DNA of 10,540 nucleotides, taken from contig JAAZXZ010000051.1 in NCBI GenBank assembly GCA_014239895.1, positions 1-10,540 on the forward strand, read 5' to 3'. Below are positions 1 to 5,999 of the stretch, piece by piece. The DNA is from Flavobacteriaceae bacterium. Lineage in GTDB: Bacteria > Bacteroidota > Bacteroidia > Flavobacteriales > Flavobacteriaceae. The notes beneath the pieces were generated by a model that saw nothing but the letters and a program-made list of their open reading frames with translations, did not search any database and was not told the origin of the DNA. Each line of letters starts with the position of its first letter. Positions within the stretch are counted from its first letter, which is position 1. The translations under genes were made by a program, and so were the position numbers.

Positions 1-525
1 ACCCCAATAATTTGGTCTTTCTATTTTTTTATTTTGTAATTGTGAAGACAAATAAATAAATTTTTCTTCTATTAATTCTCTGTTAGGAAGTATAGAACTT
101 TGATTTTTTGAAACATGAGTTGCTATCTTACTTCCTAAAGGTCTTGATTGAAAATACTTATTATTAATATCTTCTCCTGTTTTTTCTGCTATACCCTTAA
201 TTATAATTTGCCTCTCTTGATCTTCCCAATAAAAAGTCAAAGACACTTTGTTATTATTCATTATTGAAATCCCTTTTTCACTTTTGTAATTGGTGAAAAA
301 TGTAAAACCTTCATTAGAAAAATATTTTAATAAAACTACACGTCCTTTAGGGAATCCGTCTCCTCCAATAGTATTTAAAATCATTGTATTAACTTCATGA
401 TTATCTGAATTCTTAGCAGACTCCTCAAACCATATATTAAAAAGCTTAAAGGGTTTCTTTGGGAGAAATTCCTCTAAAAGTTTATTCTTAGAATAGTTTT
501 TTCTGTAATTACTTAAATCCCTCAT
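1..525 (-). CDS. pdxH: Pyridoxamine 5'-phosphate oxidase, C-terminus cut by window edge
   Basis: This FMN enzyme oxidises pyridoxamine or pyridoxine 5'-phosphate to pyridoxal 5'-phosphate, the last step in making active vitamin B6, in the cytoplasm. I translated it by hand from the ATG at 525-523; 175 codons are present and the frame is still open at base 1. Family landmarks are clear against E. coli PdxH: GRVVLLKYF at residues 61-69 and FFTNYKS at 76-82 (FMN-binding strand region), ERQIIIKG at 104-111, YFQSRPLGSKIATHVSKNQS around 124-143, and RPNYWG at 170-175, the start of the C-terminal substrate-binding segment. About 40 residues should be missing, including the Arg and His that contact the substrate. 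It follows pyrB with a 33-base gap and is probably the last gene of pyrR-pyrB-pdxH. No functional tie to pyrimidines is evident. The identification is firm. Confidence 0.95.
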   Translation of the reverse strand, partial: MRDLSNYRKNYSKNKLLEEFLPKKPFKLFNIWFEESAKNSDNHEVNTMILNTIGGDGFPKGRVVLLKYFSNEGFTFFTNYKSEKGISIMNNNKVSLTFYWEDQERQIIIKGIAEKTGEDINNKYFQSRPLGSKIATHVSKNQSSILPNRELIEEKFIYLSSQLQNKKIERPNYWG

Positions 526-558
526 ATTAATACTACAAAGTACCTTATTAATTATCTA

Positions 559-1497
559 TTATTCTACTTTAAATGTATTCTTTTTTGCAAGTAGGTAAAT
601 AACTGCCATTCTAATAGCGACTCCATTTTCAACTTGATCTAATATTATTGAATATTTTGAATCTGCTACATCACTAGATATTTCAATGCCTCTGTTTATT
701 GGCCCAGGATGCATAACAATAATTTCATTCTCTATGAGGTCTAAATGGCTCATAGTTAGTCCGTAATGTTTTTTGTATTCTCTTATTGATGGAAAATAAC
801 TACTTTTCATTCTTTCATTCTGAATCCTTAGCATATTAACTACATCACACCATTTAAGGGCTGCTAATAGATTATATTCAATTTTAACTCCTAGTTTATG
901 TAAATATTTTGGAATTAATGTTTTAGGGCCACAAACCATAATATTTGCTCCTTGTAATTGTAAAGCATAAATATTAGATAGAGCAACCCTGCTGTGCATT
1001 ACATCTCCTACAATTAATACATTTTTATTTTTAACATCTCCTAGCCTTTCCCTAATTGAGTAGGAATCTAGAAGTGCTTGTGTTGGATGTTCATGAGATC
1101 CATCTCCTGCATTTATTATAGAGGCAGAAATCTTCTCTGAAATTAAAATCGGTGCTCCTGGATTAGGATGTCTTAAAACAATCATGTCAACTTTCATTGA
1201 TAATATATTATTTACTGTGTCAAGCAAGGTTTCACCTTTTTCTACAGACGATTTAGATGATGAAAAATTAATTATATCTGCAGATAGTCTTTTTTGAGCT
1301 AGTTCAAAAGAGAGCTTAGTTCTAGTTGAATTTTCAAAAAATAAATTTGCAATTGTAACATCTCTTAAAGATGGAACCTTCTTTATAGGCCTATTAATAA
1401 TCTCTTTAAAATTATCAGCAGTTTTAAATATTAGCTCAATATCCTGAAGATTAAGGTACTTTATTCCTAATAGATGTTTAACACTTAATTCACTCAT
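559..1497 (-). CDS. pyrB: Aspartate carbamoyltransferase, catalytic chain
   Basis: It joins carbamoyl phosphate and aspartate to give N-carbamoylaspartate, the committed step of de novo pyrimidine synthesis. The protein has 312 residues, normal for the catalytic chain. The carbamoyl-phosphate loop is FENSTRTK at 54-61; the mobile 80s loop is SSVEKGETL at 83-91; HPTQALLD is at 137-144, RIQNER at 224-229 and HPGPINRG at 263-270. The last two separate it from ornithine carbamoyltransferase and resemble the Bacillus-type enzyme. The final residue of the STRT motif is Lys rather than the Arg of E. coli, which I recall as common in this phylum. No pyrI regulatory-chain gene follows; pdxH does, so allosteric control of the E. 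coli type is not expected from this locus. The start codon lies inside the 3' end of pyrR (8-base overlap), pointing to translational coupling. Confidence 0.97.
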   Translation of the reverse strand: MSELSVKHLLGIKYLNLQDIELIFKTADNFKEIINRPIKKVPSLRDVTIANLFFENSTRTKLSFELAQKRLSADIINFSSSKSSVEKGETLLDTVNNILSMKVDMIVLRHPNPGAPILISEKISASIINAGDGSHEHPTQALLDSYSIRERLGDVKNKNVLIVGDVMHSRVALSNIYALQLQGANIMVCGPKTLIPKYLHKLGVKIEYNLLAALKWCDVVNMLRIQNERMKSSYFPSIREYKKHYGLTMSHLDLIENEIIVMHPGPINRGIEISSDVADSKYSIILDQVENGVAIRMAVIYLLAKKNTFKVE

Positions 1498-2041
1498 GGT
1501 TGTTAACAGTTGTCATATAAGCATAATTATTTTTACTATCATCACTCCATTCAATCATAACCTTTTGATTTTTATAAACATCTACCTGAAGTCCTTTATA
1601 GTCTGGTTGAATTGGAAGTTCACGACTAAATCTTCTATCAATTAAAATTAATAACTCAATAGATTTAGGACGACCAAATGACTCAATTGCAGTTAAAGCT
1701 GCTCTTACAGTTCTTCCGGTAAATAACACATCATCAATAAAGACTATATTCTTGTTTTCAACAGATAAAATAAAATCAGTTCTGCTTGCCTCTAGCATTT
1801 TTTCATTTCTTCTAAAATCATCCCTATAAAAAGTTATATCTAACAGTCCATACTTAAGGTTATTAATATGATATTCGGCTTTTAAGATTTCTACGATTCT
1901 ATTACATAGGTATTTACCTCTTGGCTGTAATCCAACTAAAATAGTATTTGAAAAATCATGATGTTTTTCTATTAACTGACAAGCTAGCCTTTCTATAGTT
2001 ATCTTAAGCTCATTTGAATTAAGGATTATTGATTTTTTCAT
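1490..2041 (-). CDS. pyrR: Bifunctional pyr operon regulator / uracil phosphoribosyltransferase
   Basis: PyrR-family phosphoribosyltransferase. Members convert uracil and PRPP to UMP, and in Bacillus they also bind pyr mRNA to attenuate transcription. I use the ATG at 2041, which gives 183 residues starting MKKSIILNSNEL and matches the family length of about 180. The frame stays open 22 codons further to 2107, but that extension is hydrophobic, matches nothing in the family, and begins inside the rpsA terminator. The PRPP loop is IVFIDDVLFTGRT at 99-111, DITFYRDD at 68-75, and RELPIQPDY at 140-148; the last distinguishes PyrR from Hpt and Upp. It precedes and overlaps pyrB, so a link to pyrimidine synthesis is clear. 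Whether it regulates RNA here is uncertain, because the interval upstream is only about 50 bases and shows no Bacillus-like antiterminator. Confidence 0.93.
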   Translation of the reverse strand: MKKSIILNSNELKITIERLACQLIEKHHDFSNTILVGLQPRGKYLCNRIVEILKAEYHINNLKYGLLDITFYRDDFRRNEKMLEASRTDFILSVENKNIVFIDDVLFTGRTVRAALTAIESFGRPKSIELLILIDRRFSRELPIQPDYKGLQVDVYKNQKVMIEWSDDSKNNYAYMTTVNNHE

Positions 2042-2090
2042 AGAAAATATAATACTTAAATATAGAAAATTTAAAACATTAATAAAGAAT
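2042..2090 (-). promoter_or_regulatory. Short AT-rich leader with possible pyrR promoter
   Basis: These 49 bases between the rpsA terminator and the corrected pyrR start must hold the pyrR-pyrB-pdxH promoter if the terminator works. On the minus strand TATATTTA resembles the Bacteroidota -7 consensus TAnnTTTG at seven of eight positions, about 10 bases before the start codon, but I find no convincing TTG at -33. The stretch is almost pure A+T, so chance matches are expected. The leader would be very short. Confidence 0.25.
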
Positions 2091-2126
2091 AAAAAAAAGC
2101 CTTTCAAAATTGAAAGGCTTTTTTTT
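2091..2126 (-). terminator. Intrinsic terminator of rpsA
   Basis: A near-perfect inverted repeat: GCCTTTCA at 2099-2106 pairs with TGAAAGGC at 2111-2118 around a 4-base loop, flanked by eight A on one side (2091-2098) and eight T on the other (2119-2126). Read on the minus strand the transcript forms a GC-containing stem followed by eight U, a classic Rho-independent terminator. It begins within the rpsA stop codon (2125-2127). The symmetry would also let it stop transcription in the other direction, but no plus-strand gene ends here. Confidence 0.93.
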
Positions 2127-4086
2127 ATTTTCCGTCCATTTTGTTTTTTAACTCTTTTAATTGCTCATTTGCATCACCTATTGTGTTTTTGCTATCTACT
2201 TTTTCTTTAGTTTTTTCCTTTTTCTTTTTTGTAGATTTAGGAGGCTTTTCTTCTTTTTTATTATATGTTTGAGAATGAGATAAAACAATTCGTTTAGAAT
2301 CTTTATTAAATTCTATTACCTTAAATTCGGCCTTTTCTTTGGGATTTAATTTTGATCCATCTTCTTTAGTTAAGTGTCTGAAAGGAACAAAACCTGTAAC
2401 ATCTTCATTAAATTTTATTATTGCACCTTTAGGTACCATTTCAGAAATTTCAGATTTGTGTATAGAATTCAATAGAAATTCTTCTTCATACTTATTCCAA
2501 GGATTTTCTGTAAGCTGTTTGTGCCCTAAACTAAGTTTTCTATTATCTACGTCTAATTCTAAAACAACTACTTCAATATTATCATTTGCATTGCAAAATT
2601 CACGTGGATGTTTAATCTTCTTAGTCCATGAAAGATCAGATATATATATTAACCCATCAACACCTTCTTCTAATTCAACAAAAACTCCGAAATTTGTAAA
2701 ATTACGCACAATACCTTTGTGTTTTGAATCGACAGGATATTTTTTCGTAATATCTGTCCATGGATCAGGAGTTAACTGTTTAACACCAAGTGACATTTTT
2801 CTATTTTCTAAATCAAATGTTAGTATTTTAGCTTCTATTTTATCTCCTACATTAACAAAATCTTGCACAGATCTTAAATGAGTAGACCAGGACATCTCTG
2901 AAACATGTATTAGTCCTTCGACTCCTTCCGTTATTTCAATAAACGCGCCATAATCTGCTATAACTACAACTTTCCCTTTTACAACATCTCCAACTTTTAT
3001 GTCATCACTTAATGTTTCCCAAGGATGTTTAGTTAGCTGTTTTAATCCTAATTGAATTCTTGATTTGTCTTCATCAAAATCTAATATTACAACCTTCAGT
3101 TTTTGATCTAATTCTACAATTTCATTTGGATGATTTATTCTTGACCAAGAAAGGTCTGTAATGTGGACTAAGCCATCAACACCTCCTAAATCCATAAACA
3201 CCCCATAAGTTGTAATATTTTTAACAGATCCTTCTAATATTTGACCTTTTTCCAATTGTTTAATTATTTCTTTCTTCTGTAGTTCTATATCTGCTTCAAT
3301 TAAAGCTTTGTGAGAAACTACAACATTCTTGAACTCATGATTAATTTTAACTACCTTAAATTCCATAGTCTTATTAACAAATTGATCATAATCACGGATT
3401 GGTTTAACATCTATTTGTGAGCCAGGCAAAAATGCCTCAATTCCAAAAATATCTACAATCATGCCGCCTTTTGTTCGACATTTAACATACCCATTTATAA
3501 TTTCTCCAGTATCATGTGCTGAGTTAATACGATCCCAAGCCTGTATTACTCTTGCTTTTCTGTGTGATAAAATTAATTGACCAGAAGCATCTTCTCTAAC
3601 ATCAATTAATACTTCTACTTTATCTCCAACTGCTAAACTTTGATTATATCTAAATTCATTTAGAGAAATCACCCCTTCAGACTTTGCATTAATATCAATT
3701 ATAGCATCTCTTTCAGTCATATGCACAACTGTACCTTCTACAACCTCGTTTGTTAGAGTTTCTACAAAGTTTTCTTTAACTAGTTTATCAAAATCTTTAA
3801 GTTTTTTTTCATCAACCTTTTCAATTCCTTCTTCATAATTATGCCAATCAAAATCTTCAAGAAATTTTTTGGGTGACTTTTCTATTTTAGGTTGTTTAGA
3901 GGCTTCAACAATCTCAATTGAATCATCTTTTATTATTTTAGATTTTAAATCCGTAGTTGCAGATTTTGCTTCCTTCTTTTTTGTAGTTTTTTTAGGTTTA
4001 GATTCCTTGGAAGCCTTTGTTGATTTATTCTCTTTTTTATTTACTAAAGCATCATCTTCAGTGTTTTTTGTTTCTTTCTTAGCCAT
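2125..4086 (-). CDS. rpsA: 30S ribosomal protein S1
   Basis: RNA-binding ribosomal protein that holds mRNA on the 30S subunit; it matters especially in a phylum that rarely uses Shine-Dalgarno pairing. The 653 residues contain six S1 (OB-fold) repeats at roughly 112-176, 194-260, 281-349, 366-436, 453-523 and 540-605. Repeats 3 to 5 are the best conserved, with the pattern YGVFMDLGGVDGLVHITDLSW at 294-314 recurring at about 379-400 and 465-487, and linkers LKQLTKHPW, VKQLTPDPW and HKQLTENPW. The N-terminal 75 residues and positions 607-629 are lysine-rich, low-complexity tails; total length exceeds the 557 residues of E. coli S1. The start MAKKETKN is the first ATG of the frame. It has a 159-base upstream region of its own and its own terminator, so it is likely transcribed at least partly alone. 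Confidence 0.97.
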   Translation of the reverse strand: MAKKETKNTEDDALVNKKENKSTKASKESKPKKTTKKKEAKSATTDLKSKIIKDDSIEIVEASKQPKIEKSPKKFLEDFDWHNYEEGIEKVDEKKLKDFDKLVKENFVETLTNEVVEGTVVHMTERDAIIDINAKSEGVISLNEFRYNQSLAVGDKVEVLIDVREDASGQLILSHRKARVIQAWDRINSAHDTGEIINGYVKCRTKGGMIVDIFGIEAFLPGSQIDVKPIRDYDQFVNKTMEFKVVKINHEFKNVVVSHKALIEADIELQKKEIIKQLEKGQILEGSVKNITTYGVFMDLGGVDGLVHITDLSWSRINHPNEIVELDQKLKVVILDFDEDKSRIQLGLKQLTKHPWETLSDDIKVGDVVKGKVVVIADYGAFIEITEGVEGLIHVSEMSWSTHLRSVQDFVNVGDKIEAKILTFDLENRKMSLGVKQLTPDPWTDITKKYPVDSKHKGIVRNFTNFGVFVELEEGVDGLIYISDLSWTKKIKHPREFCNANDNIEVVVLELDVDNRKLSLGHKQLTENPWNKYEEEFLLNSIHKSEISEMVPKGAIIKFNEDVTGFVPFRHLTKEDGSKLNPKEKAEFKVIEFNKDSKRIVLSHSQTYNKKEEKPPKSTKKKKEKTKEKVDSKNTIGDANEQLKELKNKMDGK

Positions 4087-4245
4087 GAACTAAAAATTTG
4101 TATTCTGAAAAGTCCTCGATAGAATTAAGTAAATTGACTTACAGAAGATGTTTATTATATCTTTCCTCCCTTTTGTCACATCGAATTATTACCAAAAGGT
4201 CTGCGAATTTAAGAATATTAAATTGAATTGCCTAATTTGATAAAT
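4087..4245 (-). promoter_or_regulatory. rpsA upstream region with inverted repeats, candidate autoregulatory leader
   Basis: This is the largest gap in the window. On the minus strand, going toward rpsA, I see: an AT-only dyad (4218-4224 with 4206-4212); an arm pair CCTTTTG/CAAAAGG (4193-4199 with 4169-4175) with a 17-base loop; the purine run GGGAGGAAAG at 4170-4161, about 75 bases before the start codon and so not its ribosome site; a TATAAT at 4159-4154; and a nested structure in which TAAGT/ACTTA (4137-4141 with 4126-4130) sits directly inside TTCTG/CAGAA (4142-4146 with 4103-4107). I find no good TAnnTTTG promoter. S1 represses its own mRNA in E. coli through a structured leader, so a similar role is a reasonable inference. 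In such AT-rich sequence some of these pairings will be chance. Confidence 0.4.
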
Positions 4246-4935
4246 CTAAAAGTTAAATTTCGTTTTGATTAGTTTAATGATGAAATTAAGCTGGTCTGTA
4301 ATATTCATTTTTGAATTATCAATCACTACTGCATCTTTAGGAATAATTAATGGCGAGTCTTTTCTCTTACTATCTTTCTTGTCTCTACTAATTATATTAT
4401 TGAATATATCTTCATAATTAATTTTATATCCTTCATTAATTAATTCTACATATCTTCTTTTAGCTCTAACATTATCAGATGCTGTCAAGAAAAGCTTTAA
4501 ATCAGCATTTGGAAAAACTACAGAGCCAATATCTCTACCATCCATTACTAGCCCTCCTTTGTTTTGAAATGATTTTTGAATTTTAACTACATGTTTCCTT
4601 ATTTGAGAGATTTCTGCTATTGAACTAACATGATTAGAAACTTCTAGAGATTTTAGTTTACTTTCTAAGTTTATATTATTTAGATAAATATCATAAAATC
4701 CTGTATTATCATTAATCCTATAGTCTAATTGAATATCTGGCAATAAACTGATTAAAGTATTAATATTTTTCTTAGTTAATGGAATTAGTTTATTACTTAT
4801 AGCATAAAAAGCAATTGCTCTATACATAGAGCCTGAATTAACATAAATATAATTAAGATGTGAAGATAAAAGTTTAGCTAGACTACTCTTTCCAGTTGAA
4901 GCATATCCATCAATAGCTATTACAATTTTTCTCAT
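4246..4935 (-). CDS. cmk: (d)CMP kinase (cytidylate kinase)
   Basis: It phosphorylates CMP and dCMP with ATP to the diphosphates, recycling pyrimidine nucleotides from RNA and lipid turnover. The 229 residues match the family. The P-loop is GYASTGKS at 10-17; the nucleoside-binding turn is NSGSMYRA at 33-40; the dCMP site shows DGRDIG at 132-137; the lid is SRDKKDSKRKDSPL at 183-196. Aligned by eye to the E. coli enzyme, CMP-contacting Arg110, Asp132, Arg181, Asp185 and Arg188 correspond to Arg113, Asp135, Arg184, Asp188 and Arg191. Asn33 takes the place of the usual Asp (Asp35 in E. coli), a mild oddity. Its ATG shares one base with the porQ stop (TAATG), so translation is probably coupled to porQ. 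I see no terminator with a U-tract before rpsA, and some read-through into rpsA is possible. Confidence 0.96.
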   Translation of the reverse strand: MRKIVIAIDGYASTGKSSLAKLLSSHLNYIYVNSGSMYRAIAFYAISNKLIPLTKKNINTLISLLPDIQLDYRINDNTGFYDIYLNNINLESKLKSLEVSNHVSSIAEISQIRKHVVKIQKSFQNKGGLVMDGRDIGSVVFPNADLKLFLTASDNVRAKRRYVELINEGYKINYEDIFNNIISRDKKDSKRKDSPLIIPKDAVVIDNSKMNITDQLNFIIKLIKTKFNF

Positions 4936-5951
4936 TAATTTAAATCAAGTTGTAGGCCAAGAAAGCTAATATTTGATGCACTAGAATATCTTGCGTGACT
5001 ATAATTAAAACGAAGTTTGTTAAATTTAATCCCAAATCCAAATGATAGCCCTGAAAAATTTTTCTCGTCTATAATTCTTAGTTCTTCTCCCCTTCTAAAA
5101 CTATAACCTAAACGTAAATTAAATATACTTTTAGGAAACAGTTCTGCTCCAATTATAACATGTCTTAATAGGTCATTCATAAATGTTACCTTTTCTTTAG
5201 TAATATTCCCATCTAAGTCAATTATTAGTCTAGATGGATTAGAAAGTCCTATTGGCCATTTTTGGACATTTTCAAGGGTTATATGCCATTTGATTGGAGC
5301 ATTTTCTACAAGTTGTGAAACACCTAAATCAACTTCGAAAGGTAATTTCTCATTTATATTATCATAAGGTTTTATTTGAGTTCCAATATTTCTTATAACT
5401 AAAGCAATATCAAGCTTCAAATCTTCATCTTTATAATAAAAACCTATATCACTTGCAATGCCAATAGAATTATACTGTTCAAATTTTGATGTTATTAATT
5501 TAAAGTTTACTCCATAATATATTGGTAAATCCTTAAATTTATTACCATAACCAACTGATAGTACAGCTTCATTTCCGGTAAAATTATTTGTAGGCTCACC
5601 TAACTCATTATATCCTTCAAAAGCACCATAATTGATATATGATATTCCAAAGTGAAGAGTATTTCCTCTATTGTCTAATGTATAAGCATATGCAGCACTA
5701 CCATATTTAATATCAGCAAAATAATTAAAGAAATTTAAGGCTATATTATTATCCATTTCATTGTTTATTACTGATGGATTATACAAAGCTTGACTAACAT
5801 CATAATCAAAGTTTGTTATCACTTTACCCCCTAATGCTAGTTGTCTAGGTGAAGATGAAATATTTAGAAATTGATAGGTGGATTCACCGGCAAATTGTGA
5901 AACAATATTATTGGTTATAAAAAAAACTGAAATTAACAGAGCTTTCTTCAT
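4935..5951 (-). CDS. porQ: Type IX secretion system protein PorQ
   Basis: PorQ is an outer-membrane beta-barrel protein of the Bacteroidota type IX secretion system, which exports proteins carrying conserved C-terminal domains and supports gliding in many flavobacteria; it works with the PorU/PorV/PorZ attachment machinery. The 338-residue protein begins with a signal peptide (MKKALLISVFFITNNIVS, probable cut before Gln19). The family signature follows: TYQFLNISSSPRQLALGGK at about 25-43, then DVSQALYNPS near 51-60. The rest is alternating aromatic and polar strands typical of a barrel, including SYINYGAFEGYNELGEPT, and the C-terminus ends in beta-strand residues. The start is 48 bases after lon; the end overlaps cmk by one base. 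A porQ-cmk pairing is, as I recall, seen in other Bacteroidota, including Porphyromonas. A generic PorV-like barrel protein is the only alternative I would consider. Confidence 0.9.
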   Translation of the reverse strand: MKKALLISVFFITNNIVSQFAGESTYQFLNISSSPRQLALGGKVITNFDYDVSQALYNPSVINNEMDNNIALNFFNYFADIKYGSAAYAYTLDNRGNTLHFGISYINYGAFEGYNELGEPTNNFTGNEAVLSVGYGNKFKDLPIYYGVNFKLITSKFEQYNSIGIASDIGFYYKDEDLKLDIALVIRNIGTQIKPYDNINEKLPFEVDLGVSQLVENAPIKWHITLENVQKWPIGLSNPSRLIIDLDGNITKEKVTFMNDLLRHVIIGAELFPKSIFNLRLGYSFRRGEELRIIDEKNFSGLSFGFGIKFNKLRFNYSHARYSSASNISFLGLQLDLN

Positions 5952-5999
5952 AAAAGAATTAGGTAGGTTACTACATGAATAAACTCTAATTGTAATTGA

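Noticed and set aside
526..558. TACTTTG upstream of pdxH as an internal promoter
   Set aside because: The element is one base short of TAnnTTTG and there is no TTG near -33; co-transcription with pyrB is simpler.
2339..2881. Open reading frame of 180 codons on the plus strand inside rpsA
   Set aside because: It is entirely antisense to strongly conserved S1 repeats and its product resembles no family; it is a by-product of the rpsA codon pattern.
4206..4224. AATTTAA/TTAAATT hairpin as a terminator for cmk
   Set aside because: It is made only of A and T, is weak, and has no U-tract after it on the minus strand.
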